Shown here piece after piece: positions 47,847 to 58,351 of a stretch of DNA of 64,000 bases (position 1 is its first letter; each line of letters starts with the position of its first letter). Below the pieces are notes generated by a model. The model was not told the DNA's origin, searched no databases, and saw only the letters and a list, made by a program, of their open reading frames with translations. Origin of the DNA: Cadophora sp. MPI-SDFR-AT-0126 (lineage: Eukaryota > Ascomycota > Leotiomycetes > Helotiales > Ploettnerulaceae); contig JAGMVK010000011.1 in NCBI GenBank assembly GCA_020747065.1, positions 62,001-126,000 of the forward strand, read 5' to 3'. The position numbers were made by a program, and so were the translations under genes.

Positions 47847-50800
47847 AAAAACTCGCCCCCGAGTATTACAGTAAACGAATGTAGTAGAGCTAGGCTATTT
47901 CCAAAAGCATCAAATCTCCAGAGGTAAAAGTAGAGGTCCGCGGTGCAGAAGTGACGTCAAAGTCATGTGAAGCCTGAACTATCGTCGGTCTTGGCAAAAT
48001 CGCAAACAAAGGTTCGCTTAGCTTGCCTCCATAAGGTCGTCCCCCACCATAACACCTCCATCTTCTCCCTCAACCTTTGCAACTACAACACCTCCACCAC
48101 CTCCTTCCTTCTCTCCACTCAACAAGCTCTACAACCCTTTTTGAAGCTGCGTAGGAAGCTTCTTCGTTTTTCCTTACCACTATGCGCGTTCCCCTGGCGA
48201 CGAAGACCAAGTTGCAGCCGCTTTTCCCCTCCAAGAGCTCACTTCTGAGAGCAAACAACCTTCAAGGAGGTTACAGGAGTAGCGCCACTCTCTCTCCAAC
48301 CAAGGTGAATACAGAGCTTCGTCGCTCTTCCATTCCAATCTCTCTCCTTCCAATCTTACAACCTCAAGATCAGGCTCAAGATCAAGACTGACGATCTCCA
48401 GTACTCAACTCAAGCTGAGCGGCTCCAAGCTCTTCAACCTCCATCAACTACACCTCCCTCTCTTCATATAGCTCTCGCACGCCTGAACCTCACACCGGAG
48501 CCTCAACCTGCAAGCTTCAGAACGCAGATCTTCAAGTTGGAGACGCCATTTTCTCCAATCAGGCTGAGTCGATCTCTTCACCTTCATTTCCCTTCCATCA
48601 ACCACCTCGCGCACGGACCAGATCTCCATGCCAACTTGTGCTGATTTTCCATAGAGGTCTCTGCCTCTTCAACAAGCTTAGTGACGTCAGAGCTTCTCTA
48701 GGTGAGGTTTCCTTCCTCTGCGTTATGTCTTTGGCCATGCTGTCACTTTCCCAGGCTCAGACCTCAACCACCTTACCCTGCAACGGTCTCTTGCTCCGCC
48801 ACAACGAATATCTCTCAGGGAAGGGGCTCTCCAAGTCACCTGGCAAGTCTCCGTCCTCCCTTCTTCCTGAAACGCGTTGATTCTGGCGATATCTTTGCAG
48901 GTTCCGCCGCACGACCTTCGATCTAAAGCGCCCAAGTACACGGCTGCCAACCCTACCTCACATGGCTAAGTTCCCTCTCCTAACTCCCTCGCTCTTTGCT
49001 CCCTTGCTAAGTTGACATTGCCGCTAACCTCCTGGCACTGGTGATTAGGACGCATCCAACTCAGCGACTCCCCTCCTACACCCAGCAACGGTCTCTTGCC
49101 TCGCCATTACGAATATACGCTTTAGGCGTACACATACCTGTGGGGTTAGAGGTCTGGGCAGCCGGTGGGAAGGCTGACGCGTCAGAGAAGGCGAGGACTG
49201 TCAGATTCTTGCTAAGGTAATGGGGGTTACCGAGGCTGTCTCTGCTGTTGAGTGTCTTCTCTTGGTTCTGAGGCTTTCTTACTGGGACGTAAGACCCATC
49301 AAGTCGCTGGAGGAGTTTACTGATATCTTGGAGAGTGAGGACTGTCACGAAGACTCAAGAGTGATGGGGGTCGCTCTTGTTTCTGAATGCTGTTGAGGCT
49401 TCTCCTCGATTGACGTCTAGCCACAGCGATTTCCGTCCGACATGGAGGCCGTCCGCTATAGAGGGTGTCCGCTAGAAGCAGGCCTGACTCTCCTGTCTTC
49501 AGAGCATGAGCATGGCATGCTAGAGGGTGATGGCTATTGTGGGTTCGTTCGCTTTTTGGTCCAGTGATGGTCTTGGGCATGTCCGATGGCTCCTAGAAGA
49601 CGTATAGGTCCATCACCGACTCCATTATCTTGAGGGCCAGCCAGTTGGAGCTTTCAACTTAGGTTGCTTGCTTCAGCAGAGGCACTCTGAGCACGTTACG
49701 CAGGCTCGCGGATTCTGACTCCGTTGTACCATATCTGCACTCCTTGCGTCAATACTCTTGCTAGCACTCAGGCTGCGGTAGACCTCGTGAGCTACGTTCT
49801 TTCCATCCGCTCCTCTCTAAGAGAGTGAAGATGATGTAGATGGGGGCCCAGACCTAGCAGGCGTGACCAAGGTCAGGCTGATCTGGAGATGGACTGACAC
49901 TCCTTCCTCCGGTGAAGTTACTTCGTTGAAGGTCGTCGGCCGATGGCATGTTCAGGCCTTCAACGCGTGGGGAACTCTAACCCTTGGGTGATTCCAAGGC
50001 GCAGAGATATTGGCTTCGTGGGGATAGGCTAGAGAGCTTCTGCCTTTGATGAGACCTTGATCAGCGAGTGCTGTATCTCCTTGGAAGCCACAGCAATAAC
50101 CTGACCGGTGGGAAACCACTGGAACGGTAGACGGCGCAGGCAGTCCTGGGTCTGAGGCAACTAGAATCTCTCTAGTTCTATGTGCGCTTTGCGAGGGAAA
50201 AGGTTCCATAGGGCTGGTGGAACCGGGGTTTTCATTGCTTTCCGCTGGCAGATATCCTCCTTCAGGTTGCTCCCAACAATAGATCGGAGATCTCCATTAC
50301 CGGGTAAAGCTTCTCTGTCGTTGGTGCTGTTGGTATTGGTGATGCTTGCCTTGGGGGATATCTTTTACTTGTGGTCTTGGGGAAATCCTTTATTTTTGCT
50401 GGCTATTCTCCTAGGGGCTTCCGCAGATAGGGGATTTGGTGGGTCATCTCGGGGAAGCGGCGCTTAAACGGGGGGTGCTTTGCATCAACCTTTGCGTGTA
50501 GGGGACGGACCTTTCACTGCTCACTTCCAGAGTATGCGCTCAAAGCCGTTGTGGTCGGTCATTAGGACGCACAAATCAGGCCCGTCCTACCTTCCTATTC
50601 AACGAGTGGCTCATCATTGACTCCGCGGAAGGTACTAGCGATGATGGAGAGCTCCACAGTTCACGTTGTACACTCAAGGGAGTTATCAGCGCTGACGTGG
50701 GTGACGTTTGGCCTTGTGTTAAATAGTCACTCCGTGGGGCCAGATCGTACTCTGATGTTTCAGGGGCGTTCAGGCTCTACTTCTTGCCAGCCTTTCGTGT

Positions 50801-50948
50801 CTTAGTGGTTTGCATGCTCTCTAGGTACCTGTAGGCAGTGCTACAGCGAATTGAAGCTGCCCTGAATGGTGCTGGTGGAGACAAGTGCTGGTAGTACTAG
50901 CGGTCGTTTTCCCGTTTTGAAGAGTTGGCGTCCTCGCCATTAGAGGTG
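47847..50948 (-). other. Non-coding 3' region of the element
   Basis: About 3.1 kb between the pol stop and the polypurine tract without a long ORF on either strand. Short minus-strand frames (for example 48444-48629 and 48070-48258) have charged, Leu-rich, coiled-coil-like composition and could be remains of a third ORF, but they are interrupted by stops. The RIP copy keeps the region without net length change, so it is a fixed part of the family. Confidence 0.6.
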
Positions 50949-53900
50949 CTATTCTGAGGTTGACCACGCTGAGACTACCCTGTATTGGTCTCGTTGGCTC
51001 TGTGAGATCTCTGGGATTCTGACAATAATTCCATCGTTTCGTCTGATTTGAACAGTAGGTGTATCGGAAGCGTCTGTGCTATAATCACCGTCGTTGTTGT
51101 CGAAGCATTGTTGGCGGGGGTTTTCCAGGCCTGATTCAGCACTGACCTCTCTCTCTTGGTCACTGAGATGAGCGACAGATTCAGCGTCTTCAGCGCTGTA
51201 GATAAACTTCTTTCGTACGTGAAACAGTTTTAGCATACTTCCAGCGAAGGTTGATTGGAGCCAGGGGCCATCAGGTCCTAGCTCTTTGAGCCTGTAGTAA
51301 CCCTTTTCAGTGTTGGCTTGTGCTATCTCATACGGCCCTAACCACCGGAAATCTAAAGCTCTTCGTGTTGACTTGTCGATTTCCCTCACTGAATCGTATC
51401 GAAGGACTATATCTTTGACTTGAAATAGTCTCCGTCGAATGTTGTGCTTATCGTCGAAAGCGTCTCGACCCTCTTGTCTACGGCGGCTTTTGCGTAGTAT
51501 TGCTTCGTTGATGTTTTCTTGCCGCATTTGAAACTGAATCGCCCTAAGTTGCAATAACTTCGATCGATCAGTGACTTCTTCTGTAAACAGGGTTCTCCAG
51601 GTAGGGTATCGTGTTTCCACAGGGAGGATAGGTTCTCTGCCGTAAACCATATAGAAGGGTGTAAAGCCTGTAGGTCCGTGTACCGTTGTCCGATCCGCAA
51701 ATAACACTGCCGGAAGGTTTTCGATCCACCGATTTCCCATCTTAGAGAGAGCATTTTTAATCGGCCCGTGGCCTCGTTCAGCCATACCATTCGCTCTTGG
51801 GTTGTAGGCTGACACCTGTATACGCTGTATCTCCATTCTGTTTAGGAGCTGAATCACTTCTCCTACGTTCTCTTTGCCCCCGTCAACCACTATTCTCCAG
51901 AATAGGCCGTGGCGGCAAATGATATCTTCCCAAATAAAAGTGGCTACAGCTGCCGCTGTCTTGTGTGTGAGAGCCCGTGCCTCGACCCAACCACTCATAT
52001 CGTCCCTAGCAACAACTAAATATTGCTTTCCTTGTCGTTTAGTCATATAAGTGATGTCTAGGGCCCACTTCTCCATTAAACCGTTAGAAGCCGTAGGGAA
52101 AAGAGGTTCTTCTTGCTGTCTTAGTGATCTCAGTTGGCATTCCGGGCAAGTTTGAACGAAATTCATAGTGTCTTTATAGCACCCCTTCCAAAAGTAGCGT
52201 GTGGAAATACGGTGATAAGTACTTTCCCTCCCTTTGTGCCCAGAGTCGTTATGACAACTTCGAAGAATCCGTGCTTTGTCTCGATCAGTGTCGATTACAA
52301 GCCTGATAGGGGCTCCTTTCATTGGTAGCTTCCAGATTTTCCGGCCGTGTACTCCAAAATTTAGAGCTTCTTTCTTGAAGGCACGAAAGGTCTTTCGATC
52401 CATTCCTTCCGGGGTCTTGAGTGTCGTTAAGTACAAGGCGATTTGTATGAAGTGGTCGGAGTATTCGGAAGAAGAAACCGGGAACTCATATTTGGCGTTC
52501 GATTCTGTATCGGAAGTAGCACCAGAGCTTTCTGTGAGTTCTCTGCCTTCTCTAAGTCGTTGTACCCGTAATTTCATGTCTTGAAGAATAGCGTTCCGCT
52601 TCGTCAACTCCGGGTCTGTTATAACCGCCTCTTCCCCATTGTCAAGCTCCACAGGGCAAATCTCATAGGCTCCAAGTTCTGAGAGAATCCAATCTTCGTC
52701 ATTATCAGAAGCATTATCGTCAAAGTCGGTGTCGTCTGAGTGCTTCGGCCTCCTAGAGAGAGAGTCTGCCGCAGTGTGCGTAGAGCCTTTGACATGTCGC
52801 ACCTCGAAGTCGAAAAGCCTTATCCAGGTGAGCCATCTTGTAAGCATAGCCCCGGGGTGGTCGTTGACGGCGCCGTTGAGCTGTGCTACCAGAGTATTAG
52901 CGTCGGTTTCCAGGATAAAATGTACTCCTATAAGCCAAATCTTTAGCTTCTTCAGAATACAAAGCACCCCTTTACACTCCCTCTTTGTGGCGTCGTAGCT
53001 ACGTTCGGCCTTATTCCAGCATCCGCTTTCGTACCGAGCGGGGCGTACTCGTCCACTAACAAGATCTCTTTGGCCCAGGTAGCCTCCCCAGCCAAATCCA
53101 CTGGAGTCGACCGCTACCACTATTTCCCCAGCGTCCTCACTGTAGTCGACCCTGCAAAGTACTGGAGCCGTACAAAGAGCGTCTTGAAGTCTCTTCATTG
53201 CTTTTCCGGTAGGCCCTTCGGGTTCAAATAGAAAGGAGACTCCCTTTCTCGAGAGGTTATAGAGGGGTTCGGCGATATGTCGAAAGTCTTTGATCCAAAT
53301 CCGAAAGTAAACAACAAGGCCGAGAAATCCTTTGACCTCGGAGATGTTTTTCGGTTCCTTCCAATTCTGTATCTTGACAAGGTGTGCTGCCGAGGGCTCT
53401 CTACCCTTTGAATTGCAAGCGTAGCCTACAATATCCAATCCATCAAGGCAAAACTGAGATTTGGCTCCAATAGTCGCTCCAGCTCTCTCGAGTCTTTCTA
53501 GAGTCTTATCGAGATTGACGATATGCTCCAACACAAATTGGCGAATCCCCGGAGAAGTATCGACAGTGGCTTGATTGTAGTCCGTATACGGGCCTTTGAC
53601 GCCTATATCATCAAGAAACGGCACAGCAATAGTCGGCATAATGTCCTTCAAGATTCTTGACATCGTCCGTACAAATTGAGCGACTGAATTAGTACACCCT
53701 TGAGGTAAAGTAGTGTTTCTAACCAGCCCTATATGTGGCACATAGAACGCTGTCATGTCTCGACTTGATTGGTGGAGTATTTGTTGATCGTAGCCGGAAT
53801 AGAGGTCGACAAGACTAGCCATTTGACAACCGGCGAACTCTTCAGAGAACTCGTCCACTGAAGGAGGTAGGTTTGCGTCCCGTCGAGTTACTGCGTTTAG

Positions 53901-54803
53901 CATAGTCGCTGAGTTAATGAGCCTATATTTCCCGGGCTCTTTCTTCTTGACTAGGAACCAAGCATTTCGATAGGGTCCTTCTGAGAGTTCGAGTACCCCC
54001 TTGTCCAATCGCTCTTGCACCATCTTTGTAACTTCAGGCACTAGTGCTCTCGGTAGGGGGAAATTTGGTGCCTGCCATGCCTTATGAGGTATCGTTTTGA
54101 TAATCACCGGAGGGGAAACGTCTTCGTGGAACCTTCCACATTCAGGCCATTCAAACGCTATAGCTCCTTCTCTATTCAGCATCATCTCGTCGAAAAGAGC
54201 TCTCTCCTCTGGCCATAGCGAGTTGCCAACATTAAGTCTTGATAACCTTTCTGGAGTGAGTCTAGAACCCCGGGGTAGGCTCGAAAACCGAGGTAGTAGA
54301 AGGTGCTGAAATTTCCCATGTTGGACTTGTTGCGTATCTCTCTCTCTTGATCTTCGGTACCAATCTTCTCTTCCACCGGGGATATTCCCCATTAGATCCG
54401 CTTCGTCAACTGGCTGAACTTTCTTTGCTTTTGTCTTGTACATTGTACCGACTCGGGCCGAACGTGCTTGTGAAGGCCTTCCGCAGTAAGGGTGCTTGAT
54501 ATCAAGTTTTCCGTAATTTGTAGTGAACAAAAATGTCGAATCGGGGTTGACAACTAGAGAGGGGTCCAATAGAGCTTCCTTGATAATGCTTTCTGGTGTA
54601 AAATTTTGAAGAGTAGATTCCGGAACACAAAACTCCTTCTCGAGGAACTCGATAGTTGCCGTAGGCTCCGTTTCAGCTATAGGAGGTAAATTAGTACTCG
54701 GCTCGGGGGAGTCAAGGTCGGAGGTAGAAGTCCAAGTGTCGTCCCCCCCTTCAAAAAGCTTGCCCTCAAGCGTAGGAAAATCAAATTGAGAGCATTCCAT
54801 CAT
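50949..54803 (-). CDS. pol: Pol polyprotein: reverse transcriptase, RNase H, integrase (1284 aa)
   Basis: RT spans about residues 235-520, with LVDLYSGYDQ (Asp333), LPQGCTNS and the catalytic FLDD at 396-399. RNase H spans about 558-690 with AVDSSG (Asp566), KREC, LETDAN (Asp634) and AADS. Integrase has an HHCC finger (His851, His856, Cys886, Cys889), catalytic Asp916 (LDIT), Asp974 (VVDGGKEN, where DNG is more common) and Glu1009 (GMAERGHG). A C-terminal RWLGPYEI module follows, without a chromodomain. No stops or frameshifts: it looks functional. The ATG lies 29 nt beyond the gag stop, and the frame is -1 relative to gag. Confidence 0.95.
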   Translation of the reverse strand: MMECSQFDFPTLEGKLFEGGDDTWTSTSDLDSPEPSTNLPPIAETEPTATIEFLEKEFCVPESTLQNFTPESIIKEALLDPSLVVNPDSTFLFTTNYGKLDIKHPYCGRPSQARSARVGTMYKTKAKKVQPVDEADLMGNIPGGREDWYRRSRERDTQQVQHGKFQHLLLPRFSSLPRGSRLTPERLSRLNVGNSLWPEERALFDEMMLNREGAIAFEWPECGRFHEDVSPPVIIKTIPHKAWQAPNFPLPRALVPEVTKMVQERLDKGVLELSEGPYRNAWFLVKKKEPGKYRLINSATMLNAVTRRDANLPPSVDEFSEEFAGCQMASLVDLYSGYDQQILHQSSRDMTAFYVPHIGLVRNTTLPQGCTNSVAQFVRTMSRILKDIMPTIAVPFLDDIGVKGPYTDYNQATVDTSPGIRQFVLEHIVNLDKTLERLERAGATIGAKSQFCLDGLDIVGYACNSKGREPSAAHLVKIQNWKEPKNISEVKGFLGLVVYFRIWIKDFRHIAEPLYNLSRKGVSFLFEPEGPTGKAMKRLQDALCTAPVLCRVDYSEDAGEIVVAVDSSGFGWGGYLGQRDLVSGRVRPARYESGCWNKAERSYDATKRECKGVLCILKKLKIWLIGVHFILETDANTLVAQLNGAVNDHPGAMLTRWLTWIRLFDFEVRHVKGSTHTAADSLSRRPKHSDDTDFDDNASDNDEDWILSELGAYEICPVELDNGEEAVITDPELTKRNAILQDMKLRVQRLREGRELTESSGATSDTESNAKYEFPVSSSEYSDHFIQIALYLTTLKTPEGMDRKTFRAFKKEALNFGVHGRKIWKLPMKGAPIRLVIDTDRDKARILRSCHNDSGHKGRESTYHRISTRYFWKGCYKDTMNFVQTCPECQLRSLRQQEEPLFPTASNGLMEKWALDITYMTKRQGKQYLVVARDDMSGWVEARALTHKTAAAVATFIWEDIICRHGLFWRIVVDGGKENVGEVIQLLNRMEIQRIQVSAYNPRANGMAERGHGPIKNALSKMGNRWIENLPAVLFADRTTVHGPTGFTPFYMVYGREPILPVETRYPTWRTLFTEEVTDRSKLLQLRAIQFQMRQENINEAILRKSRRRQEGRDAFDDKHNIRRRLFQVKDIVLRYDSVREIDKSTRRALDFRWLGPYEIAQANTEKGYYRLKELGPDGPWLQSTFAGSMLKLFHVRKKFIYSAEDAESVAHLSDQEREVSAESGLENPRQQCFDNNDGDYSTDASDTPTVQIRRNDGIIVRIPEISQSQRDQYRVVSAWSTSE
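54740..54757 (-). promoter_or_regulatory. Internal copy of the polypurine tract (candidate central PPT)
   Basis: The 18 bases TTTTTGAAGGGGGGGACG on the minus strand are identical to 47834-47851 at the true polypurine tract, with partial similarity upstream. Here they encode pol residues around 16-22 (LFEGGDD). It could prime a second plus strand during reverse transcription, as central tracts do in lentiviruses and Ty1. Confidence 0.5.
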
Positions 54804-54832
54804 TCCAACCGCTAAGCTCTCTTCACGGTCGG

Positions 54833-57800
54833 CTATTCGTTTTCCGAGAACTCATCTTGGGTATCATACTCAGTGTCCTCGTCTTGGTAGACCATTCCGA
54901 CAGTGTGTTGCTTTTTCAAGGTTTCAGCGTCTTTAGCTTCTTCCGTGGCATCATTTGTCTTGACGGTAGTAATAAGACGAGAGCGAGAGTCCCATAAGTC
55001 GGCGAGTACTTTGCCACCATCGTAGTCGGAAGGGTATCGAAACGTTAACCTAGATTTGCGGAAGAATGGAAATCCTAGGATGATTTTGACGCCAGGAGTA
55101 TCCATAATATAGAACCTCGTGTAGACAACACAATTTCCGATCGCCACAGGAATATTATCGGCGAACCCAAGGAATCGAGACCGGGTTCCAGTAATAGTTT
55201 TCAGGGCCATATTATGGCTATTAGTGATAGCTAGCTCAAGCTTCACCGCCGCTTCCAGTGTCATACAACTGACTTCGGCTCCAGTGTCTAGGGTAGCACG
55301 AACGTCGCTGATTGTTGTACGTCCAGGCATGGTGACCACTAGTTTAGGCGTTGGAGAGTGGTAAGACTGAGTACCGTCTAGGCTAGTTTCGATAGGGTTG
55401 ACGCTGAATGCCTTCCCGTGACAGACGCTTGCTGAAGCGCCGTTGGCGCTAGCCTTACAGGTGCTTTGTTGGTATCGTGAGAAGGGTTGCCAGAGGTTAG
55501 CAAGAAAAGTAAGTAGAGGTAGTCCGAGAAAAGGAATAGAACTGATCAATAAGAGTGAAACAGAGCGTGAAACAAGAAACTCGACAGATTGGGCGATTTG
55601 GGCCCGCTGGCTTCGTTGGTAGGTTTCAAGCTTTCGAACACAAAGGTACCACTTTAGGCCGCTCCCTACGGTCCTCTGTTCCTTTTCTGAAAGTGGTGCC
55701 TGTCGACAGCTCTCTATCTCCAGGGTAAGCTTGTCGTGAGGAGATGTTTTCGGAAACGAAGCTTCTTCCTCTGAGTCGTAACCCCACAACTTAGCGTTTC
55801 CTTCCTCGTACTCGTCGATGTTTGTGAGAGGTGACCATAGTATAGGTCTTTGTTGGAGAATGTCGTCCGAGTCGATCAACGCCTCTAGTGACTGTACTTT
55901 GGCTTCCTCCACCTGTTGTGCCTTTCTATGCCTCTGCATCAACTGATCAATGGTTCCGGTGGAAGGGTTTACCACCTTAGGAGGGTCGATTAGCACTATC
56001 AACTCTCCTAGAGTGAGATTTCCGGGGATCTCTTTTAGGTTCAATAGCTTGTCCAGCACATTCTCGTGCCTGTAACCGTTCCGAAATAATGCTTCGTGTA
56101 CGCGGGGGTTCCTCGAACTTGCCCCACGTAAGCTATGCTTCGGAATTACCGAAGGAGGGGTTTGAGTAGGCCTTAATTCTTTTGCCGTTTTACGAACAGA
56201 GGCTGATGGTATGGAAGGTTTTATAGCAGAGGGAGGTTTGCTAGGGCCAATCTTTTTAGTATTCCGTTTGAGGATCTCTGTAGGCGTTTTGCGAGATTCC
56301 TTAGGGTCATCAATGTCTATAGTGCCTGAGAAGCGAGTATCTCCCTGAGCTTCAGTAAACTGTACTCCTTCAGTGATTTCTTCAGGGAATTTCGGTCGTC
56401 CATAGGTAGCGTGTGCTTTGATCCGATCCTGGAGTTTGGCTTCCGTATTATAGGGTTGTTTCCGCGAAGCCGTGGAGCGAGCTCTAGTCTCCACCGGCTG
56501 TACTTGGAATTCCTCAGTGTCTGAGTCTCCCTCAGTGTGCGTATAGAGGCTTTGAATTCTTGCTAGGGTATCCCCACTGTGAACTTGGGCGAGGATATCT
56601 GAGGTGTCAACCGGTCCTAAGTCGAGTTCAACTTCCAAGCTGTCTATGGAGTTGTCGTAGGTCGGCTCTCGCGCTAGTGCGGCCTGTACCTGTGAGTCGA
56701 GAAAATCCTTTTCCGCTTGAGCTCTCCTTGCTGGATCAGGACTGTGTACAGTGTTAAGTACTTTCTTTAGCACCTCTTGTCTCCGGGGAATATCGCTGTT
56801 AGGGAACATTACAGGGTACTTCGACTTCCCCTCTTCCCAAGGGCCAATACAAATGTAGTTGTTATCATCGGCTTCGTGAATTATCCCTAAACCGATAAAT
56901 TTCTTGTAGTCGTGGCACTGATTCATATATTGGTGGAAAGCTTGAGGTCTCATTCCCGGAAGGCGCTTGTTGTGGCACCATTTGCACCCCTTTTCGTTGT
57001 TGCCGTAGTGACCGGCGCTACGATTATAGCGGCTAGACCTGCTAGTGGGCTGACTCTCGCCCCACTGAATTAGGGCCTCCTCAGTGGCATGCTCAGTGTA
57101 CCGAATCGAGTTGATCTCAAACGTCAACTGAGAGTCAGAGATTCGCTCAACTATTCCCTGAAGGATCTGGAGGTCCCCCAGCCCTTTGGTAATAACGTCG
57201 AGGTCGTGGTCCGATACTTGAGTGGTATTATTCTTGATCTTCTGAATGGTCGGAATTAAGTCTTCGCTGACCGGAGCGGCAACCCGATTCAAGGAGCTAG
57301 GCCTCGTAGTCTTAGAATCGTCTTGGAAGGCTCGTCGTATCTGAGTAGCGGGAGCGTTATCTCGGTAGGTGGTAAAGTCGGCCTGAAATCTGGTAGTATC
57401 ACCTGCCCGAATTGTTGGTAGTACTGGCTTAGTGAAGTGATTGATATTTGAATACCCCGCGGAATCGTTGCCAATGCTCTGCTCCTTGACTAGCGTATCA
57501 ATGTCCTTGGCAAGAGAGATCCTGGTCTCCACCGCTTTGAATACTTTGGAGAACGGGGCTAGGTTGTCAGTATTAAACTGGCCCCCGCCCTGTTGAACCG
57601 ATACCTCCATAGCTTTCTTTTTGAGGTGTACCGGAAGTGCAAATAGGAATCGAAGTACGATTTGCCTATCGGTAAGATCGCCCTTGTTTTTGCAATTGAT
57701 GGCGACTTCCTTGAACGCCCTGCAGAATCGATGGACTTCCGTCGGGTCGGAGTCCGTTGCCTGAAGAAGTCGAAAGTCGTGAATAAGAGTATCAAGGTAG

Positions 57801-58351
57801 CCGACAGTGTGTAGGCGGTGATGCGAATCGAGACTCTGATACTCCTTTTGAATTGCAGCACTGAACTCCTTGAAGGTGCCGGAGGCGTACCCCGGGAGCC
57901 TCTCGAGATTCCATGCTACAGAAGGTTCAGCGTACTCAATGACCCACTGCTTCATTTCATCCTCTGAAACAACCCTTCGACTCCTGAATAGGCGAACGAG
58001 GCTCTTGAGATATTGAGTAGCTTCTCGCCCGTCGAAGTACAAAGCCCCGATACTGCGAGCTAGTGGCATAGGTTGCTGAACGTTGATCCACTGCTCAGTG
58101 TCTTGGAGGTGGCCTTTGTCTCCTGCTTCAGAAGGGGTCTTAGCTCCTTCGGATAGCCCTAGGCTGCTCGAAGTAACACTGGCTTTGCCCCCATCTTCCG
58201 AGACGTTAGGCTTTGACAAGCCTGTATCAGCGGTCGGTCCTGCCTGTAAGGTGTCCACTGAAGCGCCTAAGGGAGTTCCGGCTTTAGGGCTACCAGAGCC
58301 TGTTGCCTTCTTCTCTTTAGGGCTAGCATTTCCAGTGTTATTTGCCGGCAT
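54833..58351 (-). CDS. gag: Gag-protease polyprotein (1172 aa)
   Basis: A Ser/Gly/Pro-rich N-terminus is followed by a capsid-like helical region (about residues 95-290, with LARSIGALYFDGREATQYL). An unusual zinc finger has Cys456, Cys459, His473, Cys479 (C-x2-C-x13-H-x5-C rather than the usual C-x2-C-x4-H-x4-C). A long acidic/basic linker follows, then a hydrophobic stretch at about 930-953 and a retropepsin domain near 1000-1120: active-site DTGAEVS with Asp1022 and the ILGFPFF flap-end motif. The protease is thus in the Gag ORF, not in pol. The hydrophobic stretch could be a membrane helix, or lie in an unspliced intron. The last codons overlap the pol frame. Confidence 0.9.
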   Translation of the reverse strand: MPANNTGNASPKEKKATGSGSPKAGTPLGASVDTLQAGPTADTGLSKPNVSEDGGKASVTSSSLGLSEGAKTPSEAGDKGHLQDTEQWINVQQPMPLARSIGALYFDGREATQYLKSLVRLFRSRRVVSEDEMKQWVIEYAEPSVAWNLERLPGYASGTFKEFSAAIQKEYQSLDSHHRLHTVGYLDTLIHDFRLLQATDSDPTEVHRFCRAFKEVAINCKNKGDLTDRQIVLRFLFALPVHLKKKAMEVSVQQGGGQFNTDNLAPFSKVFKAVETRISLAKDIDTLVKEQSIGNDSAGYSNINHFTKPVLPTIRAGDTTRFQADFTTYRDNAPATQIRRAFQDDSKTTRPSSLNRVAAPVSEDLIPTIQKIKNNTTQVSDHDLDVITKGLGDLQILQGIVERISDSQLTFEINSIRYTEHATEEALIQWGESQPTSRSSRYNRSAGHYGNNEKGCKWCHNKRLPGMRPQAFHQYMNQCHDYKKFIGLGIIHEADDNNYICIGPWEEGKSKYPVMFPNSDIPRRQEVLKKVLNTVHSPDPARRAQAEKDFLDSQVQAALAREPTYDNSIDSLEVELDLGPVDTSDILAQVHSGDTLARIQSLYTHTEGDSDTEEFQVQPVETRARSTASRKQPYNTEAKLQDRIKAHATYGRPKFPEEITEGVQFTEAQGDTRFSGTIDIDDPKESRKTPTEILKRNTKKIGPSKPPSAIKPSIPSASVRKTAKELRPTQTPPSVIPKHSLRGASSRNPRVHEALFRNGYRHENVLDKLLNLKEIPGNLTLGELIVLIDPPKVVNPSTGTIDQLMQRHRKAQQVEEAKVQSLEALIDSDDILQQRPILWSPLTNIDEYEEGNAKLWGYDSEEEASFPKTSPHDKLTLEIESCRQAPLSEKEQRTVGSGLKWYLCVRKLETYQRSQRAQIAQSVEFLVSRSVSLLLISSIPFLGLPLLTFLANLWQPFSRYQQSTCKASANGASASVCHGKAFSVNPIETSLDGTQSYHSPTPKLVVTMPGRTTISDVRATLDTGAEVSCMTLEAAVKLELAITNSHNMALKTITGTRSRFLGFADNIPVAIGNCVVYTRFYIMDTPGVKIILGFPFFRKSRLTFRYPSDYDGGKVLADLWDSRSRLITTVKTNDATEEAKDAETLKKQHTVGMVYQDEDTEYDTQDEFSENE

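Noticed and set aside
48070..48629. Possible third ORF of the retroelement
   Set aside because: Split by several stops in the intact copy; kept only as a speculation.
50949..54803. Chromodomain at the integrase C-terminus
   Set aside because: After the RWLGPYEI module the sequence is acidic and low complexity, with no aromatic-cage pattern of a chromodomain.
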